64,000 nt of DNA from Bagarius yarrelli (lineage: Eukaryota; Chordata; Actinopteri; Siluriformes; Sisoridae). The notes beneath the pieces were generated by a model, which made no database searches, was not told where the DNA came from, and saw only the letters and a list, made by a program, of their open reading frames with translations. The stretch's first letter is position 1; each line of letters starts with the position of its first letter. Below, piece after piece: positions 39,918 to 51,581 of the stretch. The translations under genes were made by a program, and so were the position numbers. The stretch lies in the NCBI GenBank assembly GCA_005784505.1, contig VCAZ01000025.1, positions 2,542,501 to 2,606,500 on the forward strand. Reading direction: 5' to 3'.

Positions 39918-42003
39918 AAGACAAGCTTCAGACTCGCTTGTTAAATAAAATTACATTAAAACACCAAAATGCATTAAAGGACGGTAAAGGTTTTGACTGC
40001 AGGGGGCAATTCATAGAAATATTTTGTGGAGCCTTTAACTTTTAGGATCAATCAGTGGGTCACAGTTTAAATGTTTTATTCTTTTACCCACATATTAATA
40101 ATAAAAGTAATAAAAAGACTGTGTATATGTTTTTAAGTCAATAATTCAACAGTAAGAATTGGCCTTCTTCTTATTCCTCCTTGTACATAGCAGACTTTCA
40201 TTGCTAAATGTAGCCATAACAAGTTAGACTAGTTAGTTGCTGTTTCTATGTTACGCTATGATGTAGTACAAGTATCTGTGGTACGTATTAAGTAAAAACA
40301 GTAAAATATTTGTATTTATCATCAGAGGTTGTTCCTAAGTCAGTTTTCATAATACAGTTGTATTGATTTATCGTGAAATAGATTTGTAATTATTGTGTTT
40401 CGTCATTTTCAAATAATAAGTTTTATCAACATTTAAATTTGAATTTTTAATTTGTTTTTATTTATTTTGTAACATATTTGCATAAATCCAAAAAAAATGC
40501 TCTGCAAAATTTCCCTGACTGTTAATAAAAGTATACGATAATGTGGTCACTAAAACTTTCTCATATGATGAAATGTACTAGTCTTAAAATGGCTGTAAAT
40601 GTACGCTTGACTATTGCTTATAAAATACATTAAAAAATACATTAAATACACCATATGTATAAAAGTGTTTAGACCCCATATCGTTATAACATATAAGTTT
40701 TTTTTGTGAGGTTTTTCTTTTAAGCCATGATATTATTAGGGAATTTAAGAACTAACGTTGAGTAAGGAGGTCTGGGGTCAGCCGATCTAGTTAACCCAAA
40801 GGTGTTGGATATGTTTGAGGTCAGGGCTCTGTGCACCAACCATAACCATAACACAACCATATAATTTTATAGAGCTTGTGGGCTTTGTGCACCGGGGCAC
40901 AGTGATTGGGTCTCTTAGTGTTGCGGTGCATTCCCACTCTGATTGTAAGGCAAAACACGCTATGATTGGTCAGCACCACATGACCGATAGCTGATTGACT
41001 TAAGTGGAAGGTGGGTGGAGTTCACCCATTCGAGGATTGTTGTCGGTTTCAACGCTACAAATGTTTTGTGCAGGACGCAATTCAAAAATGAAGGCCAGGC
41101 AAAATTGTGTTCAACATATATGTGTGAATGTTATTTTTAATTTGATTTATTTGTGAATTTTATGTTTGTGAAGATGTATTTGTGGATCATAATCTTTTTA
41201 TTTGGAATTATGCAACAATTCTACCAGACCAGGCCACTGGGAATTCTCCCGGTGCTCCTGATTAGCCAACTTAGGCTTGGGGAAAAAAACACGATGCAAT
41301 TTCTGTATTTTTAAAGTAGAAATGTCTCAGATATTTTTAATAACAGACAAAACTATACCACAAGCAAAAACGCATAAATAAAGCTGATATTTAGGGTTAT
41401 TGTTATCATCACACTATTGTTATCCACTGTTAAATATACTGTTGGAAGACTCTCTCATAGAGAAGCATGACTGTGTATTATATTCCATTAACCTACTTTT
41501 GTTCCAGGTGTCAGGAAGTAAAATATCCTGTCAACAAAGTTTATTATGGTTATAGACTCAGCAAACATCTGCACAATGAGATCCTGTTGACACATCAGTC
41601 CTCTGCAGGACCATAATATACAGCCTTGATGGTAGAATTTGCGTTGATTAAAAGCTTTTAGTGCTAATATTAAGACACGTTTAATATTAAAATGCTAACA
41701 GATGCTTAAATGTATGCAATAGGCTACTTCGCAATGGTTTTCTGTGCTTGTTTTTTGGGATGTAGGTGGAAACCAGAAAACACATTAATTTGAACTCACT
41801 TTTGACTATAGAGTTAAGAGCAAGCAAGAATACCAGCTGCACCACTGGTTATTAATTAAAATGATTTATTTTATACTGGAAACAAACTTAGTGTGTTAGC
41901 AGGAACGTATAATTTTCATACGTTATACAACTTATTTCTTAACAGCTTTTGCTCATCACTAATTTTCAGTATTTTAGGCATATTCATCAGCAAAGCCAGT
42001 ATG
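39918..42003. other. tgfb1 3' UTR and intergenic DNA
   Basis: AATAAA at 40100-40105 and 40109-40114 are candidate tgfb1 poly(A) signals. A degenerate Tc1-like copy occupies about 40650-40930 ('gaggtctggggtcagccg', 'cagggctctgtgcaccaa'). No gene was recognised in the rest. Confidence 0.5.
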
Positions 42004-42207
42004 TTTGAGTTTGGAATAAAGCAAAAGAGCTCAGATGCATTGCTCCTGTATACAGTGTGCCCAGTTGAGCACAAAATGTATTAAAATGCGTATTGTATTA
42101 AAAGTCTTAAGATTTTTTTCCAAACACGCATTGATGCAGGTGGTGATACAGATAGCTTGTTTTAGGAAGTAGATGTTATAAAGAGGCGGTATTACTGCTC
42201 ATCTTTC
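42004..42207 (+). promoter_or_regulatory. Upstream control region of the 5S gene
   Basis: TATAAA at 42177-42182 is at -31 to -26 from the 5S start, the position of the TATA-like element in fish 5S spacers. The region shares 'gagtttggaataaa' and 'tagcttgttttaggaagtag' with sequence upstream of the pseudogene, indicating a common spacer. Confidence 0.7.
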
Positions 42208-42326
42208 GCTTACGGCCACACCACCCTGAGAACGCCCGATCTCGTCTGATCTCGGAAGCTAAGCAGGGTCGGGCCTGGTTAGTACTTGGATGGGAGACCG
42301 CCTGGGAATACCAGGTGCTGTAAGCT
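42208..42326 (+). rRNA. 5S ribosomal RNA, intact
   Basis: 119 nt beginning GCTTACGGCC and ending near CTGTAAGCT match the vertebrate 5S sequence almost base for base. The internal promoter is intact: box A with 'gaagctaagcagggtcgg', and box C with 'acttggatgggagaccgcct'. The terminal helix pairs and a T run (42326-42330) supplies the Pol III terminator. Only one intact copy is in the window, so it is either an orphan gene or the edge of a cluster. Confidence 0.97.
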
Positions 42327-42631
42327 TTTTCCACGTCCATCTAATTTTTTTTTTTTTTTTTTTTTGCATGTTTTCCAACAAGAGACTTGTATTTAATTTA
42401 TAACTTATAAATAAGTAAGAATAATTTGGAAAAATACTTAAGTATTTTTTTAGAGAATATGTACTTTATTTAAGTTTTTAAAATTCTTTTAACTTTTACT
42501 TCACTACATTTCCTAAATAAAACGCAGACTTTTACTCCTATAGATTTCTCCTGCAGAGTATTCGTTACTTATTATAATAGTAGTAGTGATGGATGTATTG
42601 ATTATTATAAACTCATCCACTGAGATTCGTG

Positions 42632-42780
42632 CCGTGTCCGAAATCGCATCCTTTCATACGATATAGTAGGTAAAACGGAGTATTGGAGGCGTGTAGTGTG
42701 ATCATGGACGTGTGTTCATGGTACTATAGTGGCCCTGTGTGTGATTATGGTAGTAGATTCAGCATAGTATATTATTTACA
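42632..42780. repeat. Dispersed repeat fragment
   Basis: 'gtgtccgaaatcgcatcctt' and the following 'tagtaggtaaaacggagtat' resemble the repeat at 11683. Class unknown. Confidence 0.35.
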
Positions 42781-43433
42781 TGAATAAACATGTGCTGCCC
42801 CAATCACTCGAGCCTACAACTGGATATTGTTGATTTTTTTTTCAGATTTTTCTTTCTTTCTTTATACTTATGTTCTACTCATACCCCGAGATGCCAAACT
42901 ATCTTTTAAATTTTATCATTGCAAACAGATCTGTTTTGCTCGTTTTTTTTTTTTTTTTAATTCGCTTATTTGTTTTATTTTCGAGTATTTTTCCTGTGTA
43001 GACCGCCTATTAGTATATTATTCAAATCATGCGTTGACTCAATTATTATAGTTGTACTTTTATTTACCACCACTGGTTTATTAATAGTTTTTTACTTAGT
43101 CGTCTATACACTAACAAATGTGGGAGCTCATGCTCCGACTAGGTTCGACTCGAGCTCACTCTCCAATCTAGCTGGAGGTGGCAGAAGAAGAGAAGAAGAG
43201 AATGGGTATGTGGTTTTTGTACTTCTGGCGGTATTTGTATTATTCATTTGAATTGTTGGCAAAGTATTAGATTTTTTTTAACGACCCTATATGTGTGAGT
43301 TTGGAATAAAACAAAAGTGGTGACACAAATAGCTTGTTTTAGGAAGTAGATGTGAGATGCTTTTGTCTGTGTGCAATGTGTATGAATGTTACAAAAAAAC
43401 ATTATAAAGAGGCCATATTACTGCTTGTCTTCC

Positions 43434-43531
43434 GCTCATGGCCTCACCACCCTAAGAATGCCTGATCTTGGAAGCTAAGCAGGGTCATGGCTGGTTAGTA
43501 CTTGGATGGGAGATACCAGGTTCTGTACGCT
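43434..43531 (+). pseudogene. 5S rRNA pseudogene with two internal deletions
   Basis: It aligns to the intact gene but lacks about 10 nt ('tctcgtctga' region) and about 11 nt ('ccgcctggga' region), besides point changes. The second deletion removes part of box C. A TATAAA at 43403-43408 keeps the -31 spacing, and the upstream sequence matches that of the intact gene. Confidence 0.9.
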
Positions 43532-43769
43532 TTTTCCACCTTCAAATTTTTTTACCTCAATCTTTCTGCTCCCTACAAATCTGAAGCTTTTTTTTTAAAT
43601 TAGCCTCACTGATAAGTGGCTTTCTTAAGGCTACACAGCTGTGCTTAATCTTTTGAGTTGCCTTCACTCTCTGTGTGTAGAAATACTCTTACTTTCACTA
43701 TTAAACATAGTCACAAGTTCTGCTGTTATTTTTAACTATTTTATTTAACCAAACATTTAAGTGATCGCC

Positions 43770-44130
43770 AACCATGATCATTCAAGTTTTTTTTCCCATC
43801 ACATTGCTTCCTCGAAGCTGACGGGTCCCCACTCCCTATTCAGTTTTTAATCTGTTGGACAGTTCTTAAGTGTGATAGGTTCATCAATCTTCTTGGATGT
43901 TTTCTTTGCTTGATGCATGCTAATAGTTTGACCCTTCTAACACAGATAAACATCTTTTCCAAGACCACAGGATGTGTCTTCGGACACGATTAAATAAGAA
44001 ACTCACTGCATCAGTTCGGGTTAAATAACTTGTTGCCACTTGTTGATGCAGTAATTATTCAATAGGGGGCTCTTATCTGTTTGCTTAGTTAAATCCATGT
44101 GGCGACTTTTTTTGGACAGTGTATTATACT
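43770..44130. mobile_element. DNA-transposon-like dispersed repeat
   Basis: 'tgatgcatgctaatagtttg', 'agataaacatcttttcc' and the edge 'cgactttttttggacagtgt' match a non-autonomous repeat I recall from many fish genomes. It has no coding capacity. Confidence 0.5.
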
Positions 44131-44450
44131 GTACTCCTACTTTTACTTCTATAATAACCTCCACTTTTCTAAATGGTTTTACAAATATTACAGGCACACC
44201 ATCTAGTACACCGTAATGTAACACGCTGATACCAATCTATCACTGCTGTTATAAAAGTATGAAACCGACACTGGTTTCCTGACTCATTCAGCCTGCATAA
44301 ACTTTAGCTAGGATAGAAGGTTCTCTACAAATACACTGTAGATATTATTTCTATTCTAGAACATCGCCATGTGGGATAACTCATTAAGCATGAAGTGAAC
44401 TTTCCACCTAGAAAGATAAAGAAAAACTGACCAAGATAAGGCACACAATT

Positions 44451-44467
44451 TTTATTATTACTTTATT
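44451..44467 (-). promoter_or_regulatory. Poly(A) signals of the carbonyl reductase gene
   Basis: Two minus-strand AATAAA hexamers (44451-44456, 44462-44467) lie about 140-155 bp beyond the stop. Confidence 0.6.
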
Positions 44468-44606
44468 ATCAAACATAGTTATTTAGGAAATAAATGTTTA
44501 ATGGATTAAAATATCAGGAAATACTCTATCTATCCAATAAAAATTGATTGCTCTGTTTATTACATTTTACTTGGTTACCATAATTTATACTTTAAAATGT
44601 TTTTCT

Positions 44607-46610
44607 CTACCATTCCTGCATAGCTTTATCCCAAACTAGCTGCCCATGTGGCTCCTTGGTGCCATCTGGTAACAACGCCAGGTACACCGGAGTTTCTGCT
44701 CCTTCTTCCGGGCTTTTAGTGGCATTGGGGCCAGCCATGTCTGTTCTAACCCATCCAGGGCAACAGGCATTGAGAAGAATGCCATCACCGGGTCTGGTTT
44801 CATTGAGAACCCGTGCCTGGATCCTTGAAAGTACAGTCACACCAATCTAAAATAATCAGAACAAATAGTCACTATTTACAATGTTCTGCAGCATTACTTG
44901 TTTACGTTAAAAGTTTTTTAGCGTTACACACTTTTTTTTGGAAAAATGACAGATTAGACCATTTGTTGTGTGAATCGTCTGTACGCACACCACACCTAAT
45001 GTGCACATAATTAAACAAACCAAAGTGCAAAGTACTAAAGCAAACATGAATATGCAAACCATGTAAACATTAACATGGATTGAATAAGTTACGAATATTA
45101 CATAGCTAAATGGCTTGAGCGTAGTTCTTATAATGTTCAAGTTTTTGTCTACATTTTTAAAACATTTCTTCAGTTAATTTATTAGATAATAGTATCAAAT
45201 GAGTCACACTGTTAAAATAGCTTGTGTACAGTACCTTAGAGGTACCATAAGCAGTGTTTGGCCAGCCCTGAGCCTCATGAACTCCACTCTGTGCTGCAGT
45301 AACAAACTCCCTCATCATTGCACAGAGCTCCTCCTCGGACAAATCTGTTCTTCTTAAACTGATCCAAACAAAAAAATCATATTAAATTTGTTTAAATAAA
45401 AGGCTATGCAGCCAGCGGCACACACAAAAATGTATTAAATCTGAGTTTTTGTAAAAAAAATGAACAAAATTAAAGCACATTTAGGGTATAATTTAAGATG
45501 GTAAATGTTTACATAAACATCAGGAAATGAGAGCTGGAAATCTGACTTAACATTCTATTTAATATTCTAATTCGGGTCACGGGGATCTACTGGAGTCTAT
45601 TCCAGCTGTGTCTGAGGGCAAAAGGGAGGAGGGGGACACCCTGGACATGTCACCAGTCTATCACAGGGCCCCACACACACACCTATGGGCAATTTAGATT
45701 CACCAAACAACCTAACATACATGTTTTTGGACTGTGGGAGGTAACCGGAGAACCCGGAGTAAACCCACACAAGCACAGGGAGAACATGAAACTCCACAAA
45801 GAAAGGAATCGAACCAGGGACCTTCTTGCTGTGAGGCAACAGCGCTAACCACTAAGCCACAGTGCTGCCCTGATTTAACATTTTACTCCTATTTTTGATT
45901 TCTTTTAACGATTTCTGTCTGAAGCAAAAACAAAAGAAAATAATCATTTAAACAATGACACCCCCCCCCCCAAAAAAAAATCGTCAGATATTTAGGAAAA
46001 TATGGATAACTTACATGGTTAAATATGTTTAATCATAACATGGTGATAGTTTAGGTCGCATACTTTGCCTTTAGTTCTGGGCTACATTTCTCCAGAGACC
46101 GTTTACTGACGAAGCTGGACACGTTAACGACCCGAGCGTTTGCCCTCAGCAGCGGGAACAGCGCACGACACACCCACAGTGTCCCCCAGAAGTTGGTGCG
46201 CATTGTGACTTCAGCCTGTTCCCCAAAAGGCTCAGTAGCATCCACTAATAAACAAACACCAAAATAATTTTTTCTGTTTTGGTACATATAAACAAATCAC
46301 TAGATATTTATGTAAATCAACCTTTATAAGCGATTCCCGCATTGTTGATCAGCACGTCCAGGCCTCCGTATTTCTCCTTCAAAAACTTTCCAAGCTCCAG
46401 ACTGCTGCTCTGGTCGCAGATATCCAGTCGATGGAAGACGACATTTTTGAAACCTTCAGCTTTCACCAGCTCCACCGCCTCCTTTCCGAGCGCATCACTG
46501 CGAGCAGTCAGGAGAACATCTCCACTGTATCCTGCTTTACACAGTCCTTTCACTATGGCCAGTCCGATGCCTTTGTTGGCTCCGGTGACTACAGCGACTT
46601 TCGTAGACAT
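44607..46610 (-). CDS. cbr1: Carbonyl reductase [NADPH] 1-like, complete
   Basis: A cytosolic short-chain dehydrogenase/reductase that reduces carbonyls with NADPH. Fish members also act as 20-beta-hydroxysteroid dehydrogenase in oocyte maturation. Exons in gene order: 46610-46322, 46244-46064, 45358-45235 and 44846-44607, GT-AG, giving 277 residues, equal to human CBR1. Visible are the nucleotide-binding motif TGANKGIG (residues 9-16), the NADPH-preferring Arg in LLTARS, NNAG, NVSS with the catalytic serine region, the catalytic YGTSK (Tyr-x-x-x-Lys), and the CCPGWVRTDM and SPEEGAETPVYLALLP segments. Exon 2 and exon 3 join as KANLRRTDLSEEE. Intron 2 carries a SINE (45575-45872). cbr1-like or CBR3 names remain possible because fish have several paralogues. 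Confidence 0.94.
45575..45872 (-). mobile_element. Second-family SINE in cbr1 intron 2
   Basis: 'acaccctggacatgtcacca', 'tttttggactgtgggaggta', 'aggaatcgaaccagggacct' (inverted B box) and 'ctgtgaggcaacagcgctaa' (tRNA-like head, inverted). It is fuller than the copy at 18972. Confidence 0.8.
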
Positions 46611-48484
46611 GTTTGTTTCTATGCAACAACCAACCAATAGCGCCAAACGGAGGAACCAGTATTGCGTAATCTGAGCCGAACGTATGATCCTGTCCCAATA
46701 GCCACACTCCGCCCTAATGTCTTCCACAAAGTGGAAGTGCACACATTAGTTGATAAGTGCGCAAGGGAACAAGTGCGCTGATGTCCACTTGATTATACAT
46801 TCACAATGACATCACAAATTAAATGTTAAAATAAAGATGTCAAATGTTTTCCTATTTCTGCCAAATCTGAGAGGTTGTAAGCGCCGACTACTGGTTGTAC
46901 CAGCGAAACTGAAGTAAAATGCAAGAGTAAAACTGTACTGTACATCCTACACATTTGTGTCTGTCACACTGTTTGTCAGTGTCATTTATTTTTGTTGTTT
47001 TGTGTTGTTGTTTTGTTGTTATTGTCTGTGTCTGCAAATTGAAAGATTCAGCTTTTTACATCAGAGATGTGAGTGTAAATTTCAACCTACAAACACCAAA
47101 TTAAATTATGAAGTTCTACCATTCAAATCAGCCAGCTCTCGAAATCCAAACATGTATTGTGGACAGCAAACCAAGTGTAATTTCTCCACGACAGTGTAAT
47201 GTGGAATACAATAAAACAGGGACATAGGAAAACATTTTACATCCTATTTTAACATTTAATTAACATATCATTTCCCAAAATGTAAAAAAGTTTAAATCTC
47301 ACAAATATTCCTCCAAATAATTTTATCTACTTTATTTAAGATCTGTAACAATAACATCAAAAACTTTATTATTAATATATGACATGTAGATGTTAGTCAG
47401 TGAAATTAAGTTTTACTTTACTTCAATTGAGCATCTGAACCTAATTTTCAGCATTTGGCAGACACCCTTTCCAGAGCAACTTACAACATGCCTTGTTATA
47501 ACAACTTTCTCAGGGGCCCACAGTGGTGGCTGGGTCAACGGGAATTGAACCTACATTATAGAAAGATAACATGTTTAAAACACTTTTAATATTTTAATTT
47601 AATCTTTTCAAGAATAGTAAATAAACTGGCTGAAATAATGAATAATGAATGAATCTGAAATAAGAATTATTTTTATTTAATTTATTTTTTGCTAATGCTT
47701 GATTTGACTAACTCCAATTCAGTATCTTACATAACTAGCTAAGCTATAAGTCACATTCTGGATAGAAATTACACTGCAAACTTGTAGACACTTAATGGTC
47801 TTATAACACTTTTAGATAAATTTACTTTACAAATTAAAACATGTACTAAATACATTTACTAAGAATTTCTTTTTCTACAAAATACCAACAATGACTTGCT
47901 AATTCAATGTTGCAGTTTGGAAACATAACTAGTGATAACTCCAGAGTATTTTAATAATCAAAAAAATATATCATTATCATATTTATTTACCCTAATTAAA
48001 ACATTATAAAAAAAATAAATAAAAATAGCACTATCATTATGCCCTCATGTGGATTGTGGCTGTAAGAACTCTTTTATACATAGTAAAGAGACAGGGTCAT
48101 CATCATCATTTAGGTTGTTTTACATTAAAAAACGTGGTAGGCTGTGCTGTTATAAAACGAAAAGTAGATGGTAGGTAAGAACAACAAGTAAAAAATATGA
48201 ATCTGTCTATTCAAAACTGTGGTCAAAATTGTGTCGACTTGACCACCGAAATCTTTCAGGGCGGCTGTTGGTTTTGAGGTCTTTACAAGCAGCTCTTTGT
48301 GTGCTTGAAATCTAAAAAAGATGCTGGACCGTAAAGTAAGGAAAGCAGCTGTGCTCTTGGAAAGCGGTGTGAAGAGATAAATACCACATGCACAAGTCTA
48401 AATACTTTTATAAGTCTCAACACTATAGGCTTTAAATTCTATAGGAAGAAAACCCTGTGTGTGTGTTTTAATACCAATCCGTGG
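46611..48484. other. Intergenic DNA between cbr1 and pold3
   Basis: The sequence is AT-rich with one SINE (47450-47555). Head-to-head genes flank it. No gene was recognised. Confidence 0.5.
47450..47555 (-). mobile_element. SINE, minus orientation
   Basis: 'cagcatttggcagacaccct', 'ccagagcaacttac' and 'cgggaattgaacct' identify a shortened copy of the first SINE family. Confidence 0.7.
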
Positions 48485-48610
48485 GTTTACTACTGAACTG
48501 GCAACACAGTCGCTGCTCGACTTCCCACGTGATCGGAAGTAATAAAGTTCCCCCCGCGTTGTTCGTGCTGGGGACGCTGTGTTTCTACTCGTTATCAGCG
48601 TTGCACTGCC
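48485..48610 (+). promoter_or_regulatory. pold3 promoter region
   Basis: An E-box CACGTG (48526-48531) and an ETS-like CGGAAGT (48534-48540) lie 70-85 bp before the ATG in a locally GC-richer stretch. No TATA box is seen. Confidence 0.45.
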
Positions 48611-48947
48611 ATGGATGAGCTTTATTTAGACAACATTGACGATATGTCAACGATCAAATAAAATTGTAAGGTTGTATGTTGTATTTTTTTATCCGTATAA
48701 ATAGTTTTTCGTTTGTGATAACTTCCGTTTCTTAGCTTAATGGTTTAAAAAGCTAGCAGGCACTGCATGTGTGAAGCCACGAGATTTGACAGGATTTTCC
48801 TATTTTATCTGTTTGGTTTTTTTTTTTAGATAAAAATTTGAAAATATATACTAAGTAAAATGCGTCGCCGTTATTCTACCTTATTGCAATGTTGAATACA
48901 ATAATATTCTCCTTATTGCATGTTGTAATGCAATAGACCGGTTCACT

Positions 48948-49016
<69 letters not shown>

Positions 49017-50899
49017 TTCATCTATCTATCTATCTATCTATCTAGATATAGATAGATAGATAGATAGATAGATAGTTATATGAATGTAAATATATACCAA
49101 TACAATACTCTTTGGTTTGTTTATAAATTATTATATGCTAAATCATTTTTACTCTATAATCTATAGAAGAAATCTGACAAGGATGAAATAATTTCTTGTC
49201 AGGAAGTAAAGGGTTCATTAGTTACGTCACTAAGTGCTGTTAAATAATAAGTGTATTTGCTTTAGGAATTTTTTTTTTTGCTGTCTGGAAAATAATTTTG
49301 CTTACAAACGTACAATAAGATAAGAGTTTAAAGAATACAAACTTTTTGAAACTGAAAGTTTTAAGAACCACCCAATATATGTACCAACATGAAGTGCGGG
49401 TTAATTTGTCCTTTGTCTTTGTCTTATTTAGCCTAAAATAAAAATGGTTTTCGATTTAAAACTGAAAATACTGCTGATACCTTTTTGTGATGTACAGATT
49501 AACTACCTTGTAACAAAAATAATAACTTTTACTTACTATTAATTTATGCAAACAGGTCACCTACAAATGGCTGAGTCTCACTCTTGGTGTCCATGTTAAC
49601 ATGGCTAAACAGTAAGTCTCTCGATCTGATGGCCGTCTTAAGGTTTTATTTCAACACAAATGTTTTGTTGTGGGATCTGATGTGTTGGATTTGTTGCAGA
49701 ATGCTGTATCATTATATAGAGCAGCAGCGGAGAGAACAGTCTGGAAATCGGCTACATGCAACTTACTTGGTCTCTGGGAAATACCTGGAGAACGGCAGCG
49801 TGGTGAGCTGGAAGAAACAGTCATTGAAATATATGTATTTTGGAGAATTTTGTATAGCTATTGTTGTTAACACTATTTAAAAGTTTACTGTTGTAATACT
49901 GTAAGAATTTATCATGAATAAAGCCATGAATTCTGACATGAAATGAAGAAAACAAAAAAGACATTACGGATAGTTAAAAATGGGAAAAGGTTTACCTGGA
50001 AATTAATGGAAAAATGCTACATAATACATTTGATAATTTTTCTGTTATTTCCTCCAGTGTCATAAGGTGTCAGTAGTGCGTGAAGACAAACTTGAGGGTA
50101 GGTTTTCTTTACCCATTTAATGTTCTACTATTTGAATACAATAGTGACAATTTACACTGCAGATCCAGTTGCCCAATTTCTATTTGGTGACTATACCCGG
50201 TTTTTTTGTTGTTTTTTTTTGTCGTCAATGACCCGATTACATCATCTTTTAAAACTAATCCGTATCCGATATCTGCATTTACACTTGTACTCGACAAAAC
50301 AACCCAAGGTCGCCGTACCGATTTCTTACAATTAATTTAAGTGCTGACACAGCTAATTGGAAGATCGGGGTTTGATTCCCAGCACCACAAAGTTACCACT
50401 GCTGGGCCCCTGAGCAAGGCCCTTAATCCCTCAATGCTAAAAGAGATAAATGTATGTCGCTCTGGAAATGTAAGTGTAATACGCAAATGCGGCCCTAAAG
50501 TATCAGCAGTTGCAAAGCTTGTTAAACTTTTAATGTTGCATGTTCTTTATACGAGCCCCGGGGTATGTTTTAACTACAGCAGTGTTAATAAGCCTGTAAT
50601 TTATCTTGTCGATGGAGCTGCTGAGGTATTTTTTCCCATGTAATTAACATTTGAATCTTAAACTACTGTACGTGATTGGATATTTGAGTTCTTGGCATGA
50701 TTATGCTGATGCTAATAGTTATGAATATAAATTTACATGGAAAAAACATCTCAAATTCTGTGAATCTAAATGAAGCTCCGATTGGTTAGATATATTTTCA
50801 TGGTCTAAGCTGTAGTTTATGGTTCTTGTCTTTTTGTCAGTCAGGCTGGTATTAAATATAATTATCATTAGCTCATAATGTGTGTGTGTGTGTGTGTGT

Positions 50900-50947
<48 letters not shown>

Positions 50948-51523
50948 ATTTTTTTTTATTTTTTTTAATTAATTTTTATTTTTTTTTAAATTATGTATAA
51001 GCTGAATGCTTTATATTCTTTTTTTTCCCCCAGATGTGAAATCCAAACTGGATGTGCCGATTAGTGTGCATGTGTACAGCGTGCAGAAAGCCGAGCTGAA
51101 GGACAGTGCGCCGCTTTACAGCACGGACTACGATGCTATGAAAGAGAACCTGAAAAACTGCAACAAGTAGGTGTTCTGTAACATTTTATGAAAGGAATCT
51201 CTGGTGTTAATGCTGGACTGTTTATAGCTGCTGCAAGAAAAGTGATCACAGGATCTAACTCGATTTATAGCTACATAACAACTGTAGGTGGATAAAATCA
51301 GTATCAAAACAAAAATCGTCCACAACTCTTTGTAGTAGAAGAGAAATAAAACATACCAGCATGTGCTTTTACATCAGTGTAATAAACTTCAGCGAATGTA
51401 ACAGTAACGTAACTTCATTTTACTTTACTGGCTTTGATTGTTTTCTCTTTATAGCACAGCCCAAGGTGTTTCATTTGTTATTTCCGTGTACAGGCACATT
51501 AAACCAAATATATTAGAAGATTA

Positions 51524-51581
<58 letters not shown>

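Noticed and set aside
46342..46674. Plus-strand 110-codon open frame
   Set aside because: It is antisense to cbr1 exon 1, whose SDR motifs are clear on the minus strand.
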